This document shows positions 37,058-45,846 of a stretch of 64,000 nt of DNA, piece after piece. The position numbers were made by a program, and so were the translations under genes. Position 1 is the first letter of the stretch. The number at the start of each line of letters is the position of its first letter. A model generated the notes under the pieces. It saw nothing but the letters and a program-made list of their open reading frames with translations, made no database searches and was not told the origin of the DNA. Source of the DNA: Nocardia jiangxiensis NBRC 101359 (GTDB lineage: Bacteria; Actinomycetota; Actinomycetes; Mycobacteriales; Mycobacteriaceae); assembly GCF_000308615.1 (NCBI RefSeq), contig NZ_BAGB01000174.1, positions 1 through 64,000 of the forward strand, written 5' to 3'.

Positions 37058-39094
37058 ATGACCGGTGCCCCCGCAGCAGTCGCCGACGTGCCGGCTCCCG
37101 TGAGCCACACCCGCGCCAATGTCGTATTCATCACAGTCGTGCTCGGCATGCTCATGGCCGCGCTCGATCAGACCATCGTGTCCACCGCGCTGCCCACGAT
37201 CGTGGCGGATCTCGGTGGTTCGGGGCATATGGCCTGGGTGGTCACGTCCTATCTGCTGGCCGAGGCCGTGGCGACCGCGCTCGCCGGCAAATTCGGCGAC
37301 CTGTTCGGCCGCAAACTCATATTCCAGCTCAGCGCGCTGATCTTCATCGTCGGCTCGATGGTCGCCGGACTGTCCAACGGCATGCTGCTGCTGATCATCG
37401 CGCGAGCCATCCAGGGGGTCGGCGCGGGCGGGCTGATGGTGACCTCGATGGCGTTGATCGCCGATGTCATCCCGCTGCGCGAACGCGGCAAATATCAAGG
37501 CGCACTGGGCGCGGTCTTCGGCGTCACCACCGTCGTCGGCCCGACCCTGGGCGGACTGTTCACCGATCATGCGAGCTGGCGGTGGTGCTTCTACGTCAAC
37601 GTCCCCCTCGCGATCATCATGATCATCGTTGCGGCACGGGCGATTCCGCAGGTGCGCACGGTGATCCGGCCGATCATCGACTACGCGGGGATCGCCCTGG
37701 TCGCGATCGGCGTGAGCTGTCTGATCCTCGGCCTGGAGTGGGGTGGTCAGCAGTACGCCTGGGGATCGGCGACGATCATCGGGCTGTTCATCGCGGCGGC
37801 GATCCTGTTGACCGCGTTCGTGTTCGTGGAACTGCGTGCGGCCGAGCCGATGCTGCCGATGCATCTGTTCCGCAGCAACGTCTTCACCGTCTGCTCGATC
37901 CTGTCGTTCATCGTCGGGTTCGCGATGCTCGGTGCGATGACGTATCTGCCGGTCTATCTGCAATATGTGGACGGGATCTCGGCCACCGCATCCGGCCTGC
38001 GCACATTACCGCTGGTCGTGGGCCTGTTCACCACCTCGATCATGTCCGGTCAGGTGGTCGGGCGGACCGGCCGATACAAATACTTCCCGATCGCCGGGAC
38101 CGCGGTCATGGCGGTGGGTCTGTATCTGATGTCGACGATGGGGCGCAGCACCGGCATCTGGCTCGAATCGCTGTACATGCTGATACTGGGTCTGGGCATC
38201 GGGTTGACCATGCAGGTGCTCACCATCGTCGTGCAGAACACCGTCCCCTATGCGGATCTGGGTACCGCCACCTCCGGGGTGACCTTCTTCCGGACTCTCG
38301 GAAGCACTTTCGGCACCGCGATCTTCGGCACCCTGTACAACAATCAGATCGGGACCAGGCTGGCCGAGGCGCTGGCCCGCACGCCCGGGGTGTCGGCGAC
38401 GACCGCGCAGACTCCACAGTTGTTGCGCAAATTGCCCGAGGCACAGGCGAATCCGATCATCGACGCGTACGCCGCCTCGATCGATCACGTCTTCCGCTGG
38501 GTGGTGCCGGTGGCGATCCTGGGATTCCTGGTCGCCTGGCTGCTGAAGGAGGTTCCGTTGCGCGACAGCATGCGTGCGGAGGCCTCGGACGTCGGCGGTG
38601 GATTCTCGGTGCCGGAGTCTTCGGATTCGGTGGTGCGCCTGGAGTATGCGCTGGCCAGTCTGATGCGCAGGCTGCGCGAGGACGAACTGCCCGATCCGAT
38701 GATCCTGGCGGCCTCGGGCACCTCGCTGACCAGGGATCAGGCCTGGGCGATCGGACAGGTGCAGATGTTGCGCAGAGCGCGCGGGGAGGCCACCCTGGAC
38801 GCCATCGCCCGCGCGCACTGGATGCCTCCCGAGGTCCTGGAACCGGTGTACGACAAGGCCGTTCAGCTCGGGACCATCGAATTCGACGGTCCGCGAATGC
38901 AACTCACCGAGGCCGGACTCGCCGAGTCGGATCGGATCAGGGCCGCCTGGCGCAGTTGGGTGTGCGGCCGGATCGACGACTGGGACTGCGCGAATCCGAA
39001 CGACCGGGCGTTGTTCGACAAGGCGCTGGACAACATCGCCACCAAACTTCTCGACGAGTCCGATCGTCCGGAGTTGCTCACCGCACGAGTCTGA
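37058..39094 (+). CDS. MFS drug exporter (DHA2 family) with cytoplasmic C-terminal domain
   Basis: A 678-residue transporter. Residues 1-500 hold 14 transmembrane helices with the family marks LDQTIVSTALPTIVADLGG and GKFGDLFGRK, typical of EmrB/QacA proton-coupled exporters. Residues 505-678 are soluble and contain LTRDQAWAIGQVQMLRRARGE followed by VLEPVYDKAVQLGTIEFDG, a pattern that resembles a small winged helix with a wing at GPRMQLTEAG. The ATG giving MTGAPAAV is preferred; upstream frame is open but without a ribosome site. Exported compound is unknown. It ends at a strong hairpin shared with the convergent monooxygenase. Confidence 0.9.
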   Translation: MTGAPAAVADVPAPVSHTRANVVFITVVLGMLMAALDQTIVSTALPTIVADLGGSGHMAWVVTSYLLAEAVATALAGKFGDLFGRKLIFQLSALIFIVGSMVAGLSNGMLLLIIARAIQGVGAGGLMVTSMALIADVIPLRERGKYQGALGAVFGVTTVVGPTLGGLFTDHASWRWCFYVNVPLAIIMIIVAARAIPQVRTVIRPIIDYAGIALVAIGVSCLILGLEWGGQQYAWGSATIIGLFIAAAILLTAFVFVELRAAEPMLPMHLFRSNVFTVCSILSFIVGFAMLGAMTYLPVYLQYVDGISATASGLRTLPLVVGLFTTSIMSGQVVGRTGRYKYFPIAGTAVMAVGLYLMSTMGRSTGIWLESLYMLILGLGIGLTMQVLTIVVQNTVPYADLGTATSGVTFFRTLGSTFGTAIFGTLYNNQIGTRLAEALARTPGVSATTAQTPQLLRKLPEAQANPIIDAYAASIDHVFRWVVPVAILGFLVAWLLKEVPLRDSMRAEASDVGGGFSVPESSDSVVRLEYALASLMRRLREDELPDPMILAASGTSLTRDQAWAIGQVQMLRRARGEATLDAIARAHWMPPEVLEPVYDKAVQLGTIEFDGPRMQLTEAGLAESDRIRAAWRSWVCGRIDDWDCANPNDRALFDKALDNIATKLLDESDRPELLTARV

Positions 39095-39099
39095 GCGGC

Positions 39100-39129
39100 T
39101 CCGGGCAGCGCGATCGCCCGCTGCCCGGA
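39100..39129. terminator. Bidirectional terminator between MFS and FAD monooxygenase genes
   Basis: An 11-base-pair perfect stem, TCCGGGCAGCG with its complement, and an eight-base loop lie between two convergent stop codons. Confidence 0.75.
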
Positions 39130-39151
39130 ACCGCCCGGCGCACTGGACGAG

Positions 39152-40360
39152 TCAGGCCCAGACCAGCTCGGATCGCTCGTTCACCGGTGCGTCCCAGTCG
39201 ATCACGTAACTCTGCTCGCGGCGCATGGTCTCCTCGAGCTTCATCGCCTTGGCCGCCAGCGGCATGACCACCGGCATCATCCGGCGCATCACCGGGCCCA
39301 TGGTCTTACCGTGGTTGATCTTCGCCCCGCGCTCGGCGATCCGCTCCACCCGCGGGCGGCGGATCCGCTCGTAGGTCGCGAAAGCCGTTGCCGGATCATC
39401 GAAGTCGCGCAGGCAACGGGCCAGCTGCACCGCCGACTCCACGGCCTGCGAGGCGCCCTGACCGGTGCTGTTCGAGGGTGCGTGCACCGCATCGCCGACC
39501 AGGACCATCCGGCCGCGATACCAGTTCGGCACCGGCGGCATGATGTGCATGCCGCCGATGACGACCAGATCCTCCGGTGCGGTGTTGCGGGCGAACTCGC
39601 CGCCGGGGGTGTCCTGGCCGTAGGTCTCCCGCAGAGTGCGCAACCACTGCTCGTTGGGGATCGCGCGGGCCTGGGACATGCTCAGGTATTCCGCGTTCGG
39701 CAGATTCGCGCCCCACCCGATCCGGCCGTCGGGCATCGCGCTGTAGAGGTAGTAGGCGTTCTTGCCGAAGGCGAAGTACATCGTGTCCGACGGGACGGCC
39801 ACCGAGCATTCGACGGATGCGCCGAAGCCCAGCAGGCCGGTGTAGTTCGCCGTGGGCGCGTTCGGGTCGATGAGCGTGCGGACCTTCGACTTGATGCCGT
39901 CCGTGCCGATCAGGATGTCGGCGGTGGCGCTGGTGCCGTCGGCGAAGTGCGCGGTGACGCCACCGGCGTGCTCGTCGACGGAGACCAGACGCTTGTCGTA
40001 GCTGAAATCCACTCCGGCGGCGACGGCGTGATCGTGCAGCGCCCGATGCAGATCGCTGCGTTCGACGATCTGCAGCGGTTCGACGTCCTGCAGGCTGGGC
40101 ATCTCGATGTGTTTGTGGCCCAACGACATCACCTGGTGCCGGATCGGCTGCGCGACCTTGCGCACCGCGTCGCCGGCGCCGATGAGGTCCAGTGCGGCAA
40201 GGCCGTTGGCGGCGAAGCCGAGGGTGCTGCCGATGTTGTGGGCCGGGCCCGGGTACGCCTCGAAGACGCGGCCCTCGATACCGGCCATGCGCAGTGCGGT
40301 GGCGGTGACCGGTCCGGCGATGCCGCCGCCGATGATCAGTGCGGAACGAATTGCGGACAT
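39152..40360 (-). CDS. FAD-dependent aromatic-ring-type monooxygenase
   Basis: A 402-residue class A flavoprotein hydroxylase. The FAD-binding loop GGGIAGPVTATAL is at the N-terminus, the DG motif is in IGTDGIKSKVR near residue 155, and the GD motif is in MVLVGDAVHAPSNSTGQGAS near residue 287. Such enzymes hydroxylate aromatic substrates or inactivate antibiotics using NAD(P)H and O2. The substrate is unknown. The PadR gene lies upstream on the same strand, 174 bases away, so common control is likely. Confidence 0.9.
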   Translation of the reverse strand: MSAIRSALIIGGGIAGPVTATALRMAGIEGRVFEAYPGPAHNIGSTLGFAANGLAALDLIGAGDAVRKVAQPIRHQVMSLGHKHIEMPSLQDVEPLQIVERSDLHRALHDHAVAAGVDFSYDKRLVSVDEHAGGVTAHFADGTSATADILIGTDGIKSKVRTLIDPNAPTANYTGLLGFGASVECSVAVPSDTMYFAFGKNAYYLYSAMPDGRIGWGANLPNAEYLSMSQARAIPNEQWLRTLRETYGQDTPGGEFARNTAPEDLVVIGGMHIMPPVPNWYRGRMVLVGDAVHAPSNSTGQGASQAVESAVQLARCLRDFDDPATAFATYERIRRPRVERIAERGAKINHGKTMGPVMRRMMPVVMPLAAKAMKLEETMRREQSYVIDWDAPVNERSELVWA

Positions 40361-40534
40361 GAGTGTTCTCCCTGTGGATGGGTGTGGATGCCCGATCCGA
40401 TTCGTGCGCGGGGAGCCCAGTTATCCTGTAGTTGCCACTCTTGGGCCGGGTTCGCCTGCGCGGATGCGGTTCGGGACGGTAAAGGGAATCGGGCTCGGGA
40501 AGGTGTTGCCGCACCTGACCGGGCTCGTTTTCTG

Positions 40535-41200
40535 CTACTGCTGGCTTGTTTCGGTGGACTGCGTGAAATCCCCCCTCTCCACCATGCCCGCGACCTCCTG
40601 CGGGTCCATGTTCTCGGCATGCATCCGACGCCACCAGCCGACGTCCGGGAAGGCGCCGCTCGCGATCTCCTCGCGCAGCGCGTCCACCCAGGCGACCTCG
40701 GCCTCGAGCATCGCGACGGTGAATTCGTTCTCGACCAGGAACAGTCGCGGGACCGCGCCGCGAACCTTGTCCATCTCGGCGCGATCTTCGGCGATCCGGC
40801 GGGTCAGGCGTTCGCTGCGCTGCTCGAGCAGGGCGATGACGTCGTCGGGAGGGATGATCGCGGCGACGGACAGGCCGGAGACGAACGGATGATGTACGGG
40901 CGCGGGGGTGCTGAGCAACTCCCGCGTCCAGTCCTCGGTCTCGGCGCGACCGGCGGGGGTGAGCGCGTAGATGGTGCGTTCGGGGCGGGCCCCGTCGCGT
41001 TCGCTGCCGACGATCTCCAGGAAACCGTGCTTCTCCAGGTTCTGCACCACGGTGTAGAGCGAGCCCCACTTGACGTCCATATCGCGTTCCTTACCGCGAT
41101 TGCGCATCTTGGCCGCGATCTCGTACCGGTGCATGGGGCCCTCGACCAGCGTGGCCAGTACAGCCAGCGCCAGCAGATTGCCGACCTTCCGCCGTTTCAT
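40535..41200 (-). CDS. PadR-family transcriptional regulator
   Basis: A 221-residue regulator. Residues 8-90 form the PadR winged helix (LLALAVLATLVEGPMHRYEI, then WGSLYTVVQNLEKHGFLE, then YALTPAGR); residues 95-215 form the longer helical dimerisation domain of the s1 subgroup. PadR proteins usually repress detoxification or efflux genes and themselves. A near-perfect 28-base palindrome stands 24 bases before its start and is the likely operator. The adjacent FAD monooxygenase and MFS exporter are plausible targets. Confidence 0.9.
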   Translation of the reverse strand: MKRRKVGNLLALAVLATLVEGPMHRYEIAAKMRNRGKERDMDVKWGSLYTVVQNLEKHGFLEIVGSERDGARPERTIYALTPAGRAETEDWTRELLSTPAPVHHPFVSGLSVAAIIPPDDVIALLEQRSERLTRRIAEDRAEMDKVRGAVPRLFLVENEFTVAMLEAEVAWVDALREEIASGAFPDVGWWRRMHAENMDPQEVAGMVERGDFTQSTETSQQ

Positions 41201-41224
41201 CGGGACTCCATTCCGTTGCTCGTC

Positions 41225-41252
41225 TACGAATATACGTCGACGAGTATTCGTA
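41225..41252. promoter_or_regulatory. PadR operator candidate
   Basis: Outer arms TACGAATA and TATTCGTA are perfect complements, and the centre CGTCGACG is itself palindromic; only two base pairs in the 28-base element break symmetry. It lies between the padR start and the divergent LysR gene, so it could control both. Confidence 0.65.
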
Positions 41253-41380
41253 CGCAAATATTGAATCGAACTTGGTGCCGCCCTCGGGAAGATCGCCTGC
41301 CGCGTCGGGGTCGCGCGGCTCAATAGACTGCGAATCCGGCAGTGCTGCGCGGTCGGTGCGGTGCGGTGCGACGGGGCGAG

Positions 41381-42310
41381 GTGACGGATGTGGTGGAGCG
41401 CGGTGCGGAGGGCGGGCTGGATCTGATTCAGCTGCGGACCTTTCTGGCGGTCTACCGAGCGGGTTCGGTGACCGCGGCGGCGCGGTTGATCGGGCTGTCC
41501 CAGCCCACTGTGACCACACAGTTGCAGATGCTCGAAAAGTGTTTGGGGAGACAGCTTTTCGAACGGCTGCCGCGCGGGGTCGCGCCCACGGCGGCGGCCG
41601 AGGAACTGGCCGCGCGCCTGGCCGGGCCGATGGATGCGCTCGAGGCGATCGCCGGGGGCGGGGCGCAGGCGCCGACCGCGCAACCGCCGGTGCGACTGGC
41701 CGGTCCCGCGGAGATGCTGGCCGTCCTGGCCCTGCCCGCGCTGGCTGCGCTGGTGGCCCGCGACGTGCGGCTCACGGTGACCGCCGGTCTGGCCGAGGAC
41801 CTGCTGGCCGGGCTGCGCACCGGACAATACGACCTGGTGATCTCGGTGATCCGCCCGCGCGGGCGCACGGTGCGCGCCGAGGTCCTGATGGACGAGGAAT
41901 TCGTCCTGGTCGCCGCGCCCGCGGTGGCCTCGGGCATCGATACCCGGCGGCTGCGGTCGGCGGATCCCACCGCTCTGGCAACCGTCCCGCTACTGAGCTA
42001 TGCCGCGGACCTGCCGATTCTGCGTCGCTTCTGGCGACACGTCTTCCACGCCCGGCTCGATGCCGAACCGGGCGTCGTCGCCGCGGACCTGCGCGCCCTG
42101 ACCGCCCTGGTCGCCGCGGGCGCGGGAATCAGCGTTCTGCCACGTTATCTGGTTGCCGCACAACTGAAGTCGGGTGACCTGATCGCCCTGCTGGACCCCG
42201 AAGACCCGCCGATCAACACCGCCTTCCTCGCCCGCCGCATCGGCGCACCCGCCCTCCCGGACGTCGACGCCGTACGCCGAGCCCTGCTCGCAGCGGGCCG
42301 CAGCTGGTGA
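41381..42310 (+). CDS. LysR-family transcriptional regulator
   Basis: About 309 residues. The N-terminal helix-turn-helix ([20 protein letters not shown], then [18 protein letters not shown]) is canonical and is followed by a periplasmic-binding-type effector domain. The usual start of this family lies close to LDLIQLRTF, so the true start may be the GTG used here or one four codons later. It is divergent from padR. Targets cannot be named from context; regulation of the neighbouring padR-monooxygenase unit is possible. Confidence 0.88.
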   Translation: MTDVVERGAEGGLDLIQLRTFLAVYRAGSVTAAARLIGLSQPTVTTQLQMLEKCLGRQLFERLPRGVAPTAAAEELAARLAGPMDALEAIAGGGAQAPTAQPPVRLAGPAEMLAVLALPALAALVARDVRLTVTAGLAEDLLAGLRTGQYDLVISVIRPRGRTVRAEVLMDEEFVLVAAPAVASGIDTRRLRSADPTALATVPLLSYAADLPILRRFWRHVFHARLDAEPGVVAADLRALTALVAAGAGISVLPRYLVAAQLKSGDLIALLDPEDPPINTAFLARRIGAPALPDVDAVRRALLAAGRSW

Positions 42311-42328
42311 ATGGTCGGCGGTGGATGA

Positions 42329-43126
42329 TCAGGCTCGGGCGCGCTCGCGCAGGATCTGTGCGGTGGTCTCGTCGGCGGGCAGGAATGCCTCGAGTTGCAG
42401 TTCGGACAGGGTGATGTCGGTGGCGGTGGCGAACGAGGTCAGGGTGGTGATCAGTCGCAGCTCACCGGCGGCGGTGCGCAGCCGCAGCGGGACGGCGAAT
42501 CCGAGGTAGTCCGGTCCGGGATCGGTGGGTGGCAGATAGCTCTCCAGCTCGGCGGCCAGTGCCTCCAGTTCGGGATCGGGGCTGGCTCGGACTCGGTCGC
42601 GCAGGGCCTCGGTGACGTGGCGGCCCCATTCGGGCAGGTTGAGCACGTGCTGCGCGAGTCCGTCGGGATGCAGGGCCAGCCGTCGCACGTTGACCGGGGA
42701 GCGCAGCAGCTCGGGGGAGCAGCCCTCGAAGAACAGATCGAACGCGGCATTGGACTCGATCAGGGTGCTGTGGCGATCCACGATCAGTGCCGGATAGGGC
42801 ATGTGACCGTCCAGGATCTGCCGCAGCGCCGTGCGGACCGGCTCCAATTCCGTTGTCTCCATATCGGATTCGCTGAATATCGGCGCATAGCCGGCCGCGG
42901 CCAGCAGGCCGTTGCGCTCGCGCAGTGACAGGCCGAGCGATTCGGCCAGCCGCACCACCATCGCCCGGCCGGGCTGCGAACGGCCCTGCTCGAGGAAGCT
43001 CAGATGACGCTGGGTGGTGTCGGCGCGGATCGCGAGATCGAGCTGACTCCATCGCCGCAGGCCACGCCACCGGCGCAGCTCGCGACCGAAGGCGGGCGCG
43101 GCCAGAACTGTGGTCATGGTCCCCAT
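42329..43126 (-). CDS. XRE-type regulator with MmyB-like ligand domain
   Basis: A 265-residue regulator. Residues 15-75 form a helix-turn-helix (LRRWRGLRRWSQLDLAIRA, QRHLSFLEQGRSQPGRAMV); the rest matches the MmyB-like domain, a PAS-related fold that in some homologues binds fatty acids. ATG with GGGG six bases upstream is chosen; a second ATG three codons later is possible. It is convergent with the LysR gene and divergent from a nucleoside-sugar-epimerase-like gene, a frequent pairing in actinobacteria, where such regulators control adjacent oxidoreductases. Confidence 0.88.
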   Translation of the reverse strand: MGTMTTVLAAPAFGRELRRWRGLRRWSQLDLAIRADTTQRHLSFLEQGRSQPGRAMVVRLAESLGLSLRERNGLLAAAGYAPIFSESDMETTELEPVRTALRQILDGHMPYPALIVDRHSTLIESNAAFDLFFEGCSPELLRSPVNVRRLALHPDGLAQHVLNLPEWGRHVTEALRDRVRASPDPELEALAAELESYLPPTDPGPDYLGFAVPLRLRTAAGELRLITTLTSFATATDITLSELQLEAFLPADETTAQILRERARA

Positions 43127-43251
43127 GATCGACCCCGCACGGCCACGCTGCCATTCCCTCGGGGGAATCGCGCAACGGTGACCCGGCCGGTCCACCACGG
43201 GGTACATCGGAGCTACGCCGCGATGCCGGGGCGGTGGCTAGGCTGGGGTGG

Positions 43252-43866
43252 GTGAAGATCTTCCTGGCAGGGGCGAGCGGTGTGCTCGGTAGCCGATTGA
43301 CTCCATTGTTGATTGCGACCGGATGCCAGGTGGCGGGGATGACCCGGTCACCGGAGAAGGCCGAGATGCTCGCCGGACTCGGCGCCGAGCCGGTGGTGTG
43401 CGACGTCTTCGACGCCGCCGCGCTCGAGCAGGCGGTGCGGGCCTACGCACCCGATCTGGTCATGCACCAGCTCACCGACCTGCCCGACCGCGTCGAGGAT
43501 CTGGCCGCCGGGCGCGCGGCCAATGCGCGGATGCGCAAGGAGGGCACCGCCAATCTGATCGCGGCGGCGCAGGCCGCGGGCGCGAAACGCTTTCTGGCGC
43601 AGAGTGTTGCGTGGGAGATGTCCGGGGAGGGCCAGGCCGCCAAGGAATTCCTGGAGTCCTCGGTGCTCGGCCTGAGCGGCGTGGTGCTGCGCTACGGCCA
43701 ATTCTATGGTCCCGGAACGTATTACCCGGATGGTGCCGCACTCCCGGACTCGCCGCGTATCCACGTCGACGAGGCCGCCGCTCGGACAGTTCTGGCACTC
43801 GATCTCGGCAGCGGGATCTATTCGCTGACCGATGACGGGGCCTCGGATTTCGTACCGGTGAAATGA
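43252..43866 (+). CDS. NAD-dependent epimerase/dehydratase-like protein
   Basis: A 204-residue extended SDR-type protein. The nucleotide loop is FLAGASGVLGSRL and the segment VVLRYGQFYGPGTYY is typical of atypical SDRs. It is much shorter than sugar epimerases, with no classical YxxxK. Its likely role is as a small NADP-binding oxidoreductase of unknown substrate. The GTG start leads directly into the Rossmann strand. It precedes a deazaflavin-type protein by seven bases and is divergent from the XRE regulator. Confidence 0.85.
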   Translation: MKIFLAGASGVLGSRLTPLLIATGCQVAGMTRSPEKAEMLAGLGAEPVVCDVFDAAALEQAVRAYAPDLVMHQLTDLPDRVEDLAAGRAANARMRKEGTANLIAAAQAAGAKRFLAQSVAWEMSGEGQAAKEFLESSVLGLSGVVLRYGQFYGPGTYYPDGAALPDSPRIHVDEAAARTVLALDLGSGIYSLTDDGASDFVPVK

Positions 43867-43873
43867 GGACGAG

Positions 43874-44275
43874 ATGGTGAACGCCGACCTGCAACACCGC
43901 TGGGTGACCGCTTTCCAGCGCAATATCGGCAATCCGATTCTGCGTCGTCTGCCGAGTCAGACTCTGCTGGAGACCACCGGCCGCGTCAGCGGGCAGGCTC
44001 GGCAGACGCCGATCGGCGGGGCGCGTCGCGGAGATTCGTTCTGGTTCGTCTCCGAATTCGGTGAGCGATCCCAGTACATCCGCAACATCCGAGCGCACGA
44101 CCGGGTGCGGGTGCGCTTGGGTGGGCGCTGGTACAGCGGGACCGCGCACCTGCTGCCCGAGGACGACGCCAAGGCCCGCATGCGGGAGTTGCCGAAGTAC
44201 AACAGCGCCGTCGTGGGCGCATTCGGCACCGATCTGCTGACCGTGCGCGTCGACCTGGACTCCGACCGCGCGTAG
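43874..44275 (+). CDS. F420-type nitroreductase family protein (DDN-like)
   Basis: A 133-residue split-barrel protein of the deazaflavin-dependent nitroreductase family. LLETTGRVSGQARQTPIGG and the segment WFVSEFGERSQYIRNIRAHD match the F420-binding core of Ddn-type proteins. The Ddn proteins of mycobacteria reduce quinones with F420H2 and activate nitroimidazoles. The start has GAGGACG upstream. It forms a short operon with the preceding epimerase-like gene. Cofactor choice (F420) is inferred from the family. Confidence 0.88.
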   Translation: MVNADLQHRWVTAFQRNIGNPILRRLPSQTLLETTGRVSGQARQTPIGGARRGDSFWFVSEFGERSQYIRNIRAHDRVRVRLGGRWYSGTAHLLPEDDAKARMRELPKYNSAVVGAFGTDLLTVRVDLDSDRA

Positions 44276-44392
44276 GTCTCAATCCGAACTAAATACGGAT
44301 CAGACCGTCCCCTGTGCCGTGATCTTCGTTAACGTGCCTGGTGAGTGGGCTTTCGGATCAGCGGTTCGACTGGTGGACGAAAGGTTCCGGCT

Positions 44393-45118
44393 ATGGCTTC
44401 ACCCGAGATCGGACAGGAGAACGAGCCGCCGGACGGCGAACGCGGCGGCGGGAAGTACATGGCGGTGGCCGCGGTCGCGGTCCTCGCGGTGGCGGTCGTG
44501 GTCGGCGTGCTCGCCGTTCGATCGGAGCAGGGCGTGCGGTCCACGTCTGCCGACACCACGGTCACGGTCAGCGAGGGGCCCGTGGTCCGCACCGAGGGAG
44601 TGCCGGGCGCGGGGAAACCGCATCAGGAGGGCGACGACTGCTCGCACGACTTCATTGCGGCGCGCTGGCAGCAGCGCGATGGCCGGTGGGTGTGTGCGCC
44701 ACCGGGAATCATGAGTTCGATCCATCACGAGGGTGAGGACTGCTCGCACGGCGACCTGATCGCCCAGTGGGTGGTGGGCCCGGGACCTGCGTGGTTGTGC
44801 CAGACCCAGCGCCGGGTGACGACCGAGGCCCCAGCTCCCGCACCCGTTGTGCCGACGCGTCCGCACACCGTTCAGCAGGCTCCGGTGCAGCAGGCTCCGG
44901 TGCAGCAGGCTCCGGTGCAGCAGGCCCCGGTGCAGCAGGCCCCGGTTCATGTGCCCCCGCCCGAACCGGCTCCGGTGATCACCCAGCCGCCCGCTCCCGC
45001 TCCTGCCCCCGCTCCCGCTCCCGCGCCGCGTCCCGCTCCCGCTCCTCCACCGGCGCTGCCGAAACTGCCGTTCCAGCTGCCGCAGATTCCGTTCCCGCTG
45101 CCTCCGCCGCCGCGCTGA
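44393..45118 (+). CDS. Membrane-anchored Pro-rich protein with repeated Cys/His motif
   Basis: A 241-residue protein with a 20-residue charged head, one transmembrane helix (AVAAVAVLAVAVVVGVLAV) and an extracytoplasmic part. Two units of about 35 residues repeat the pattern EG-DCSH followed by a Trp and a second Cys (EGDDCSHDFIAARW and EGEDCSHGDLIAQW), suggesting a disulfide or metal site in each. They are followed by five QQAPV repeats, a PAP-repeat stretch and a final Pro/Leu-rich tail. Such Pro-rich tails span the cell wall of mycolata. I do not recognise a named family. The ATG has AAAGG eight bases upstream. Confidence 0.8.
   Translation: MASPEIGQENEPPDGERGGGKYMAVAAVAVLAVAVVVGVLAVRSEQGVRSTSADTTVTVSEGPVVRTEGVPGAGKPHQEGDDCSHDFIAARWQQRDGRWVCAPPGIMSSIHHEGEDCSHGDLIAQWVVGPGPAWLCQTQRRVTTEAPAPAPVVPTRPHTVQQAPVQQAPVQQAPVQQAPVQQAPVHVPPPEPAPVITQPPAPAPAPAPAPAPRPAPAPPPALPKLPFQLPQIPFPLPPPPR
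44870..44944 (+). repeat. Five in-frame 15-base repeats coding for QQAPV
   Basis: The unit GTGCAGCAGGCTCCG occurs five times head to tail with at most one or two base changes. Being a multiple of three, copy-number change would lengthen or shorten the cell-wall-spanning tail without a frameshift. Confidence 0.9.
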
Positions 45119-45198
45119 ACCGGCGATAGCCGGGCTGTGACCAGGGAACTGTGGCGACGACGGCGCGAACGGTCCGGTCGGGGTACTAGGGTGCTGGA

Positions 45199-45846
45199 GT
45201 GCCTCGTGAACTCGCTGACCTGTCGTACGCTCGTTTCCTGGAAGCGTTCGAGACGGAACTCGAGCCCGATGCGGATTACGAGAGTGTGCACGTAGACGGG
45301 CTCGACTTCCATGAACTCGACGCCCGGGGCGTGCGATTCACCCAATCCGCGCTGACCACGGTCGAGATCACCGGCGGCACGTTCCGGTACGGCCGGTTCG
45401 ACGATGTCTGGTTGCGCGCGGTGCGCTGGATCGGCACCAATCTGGGCCAGAGTGGTTGGTTGAACTCCGAACTCGTGGAGTGCGCGCTGTCCGGTGTGGA
45501 GGCCGTCGGTGCGGGGTTGCGCCGAATCCGTTTCGAGGGGTGCAAATTCGATTCGGTGAATCTGCGCAATGCGTCGTTGCAGGATGTGACGTTCAGCGAT
45601 TGCGTCCTGCGGGACACCGACTTCGGTGAGGCGACGCTGCGGCGGGTGAGTTTTCCGGGGACCAGGCTCGACGGGATCACCCTGCACGGCTCGAGCCTGC
45701 ACGATGTCGACCTGCGCGGCGCGACGACGCTGGATCTCACCGCCGGAATCGATTCACTCCGCGGCGCAACGGTGAGCACCCCGCAGTTGCTCGACTTGGC
45801 CCCCGCCTTCGCTCGGGCGGCGGGGATCACGGTGCGCGACAACTGA
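45199..45846 (+). CDS. Pentapeptide repeat protein
   Basis: A 215-residue protein built mostly of A(D/N)Lxx-type repeats from residue 30 to 170, for example GLDFHELDARGVRF and LRNASLQDVTFSDCVLRDTDF, which form a right-handed beta helix. Some relatives, such as MfpA and Qnr, mimic DNA and protect gyrase from fluoroquinolones, but the charge pattern needed for that cannot be judged here. The 3' end overlaps the convergent YczE-like gene by 93 bases. The start is GTG. Confidence 0.9.
   Translation: MPRELADLSYARFLEAFETELEPDADYESVHVDGLDFHELDARGVRFTQSALTTVEITGGTFRYGRFDDVWLRAVRWIGTNLGQSGWLNSELVECALSGVEAVGAGLRRIRFEGCKFDSVNLRNASLQDVTFSDCVLRDTDFGEATLRRVSFPGTRLDGITLHGSSLHDVDLRGATTLDLTAGIDSLRGATVSTPQLLDLAPAFARAAGITVRDN

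Noticed and set aside
44982-45060. Pro/Ala repeats considered as a CRISPR-like or mobile repeat
   Set aside because: They are in-frame codon repeats of a Pro-rich protein, with no spacers or flanking duplication.
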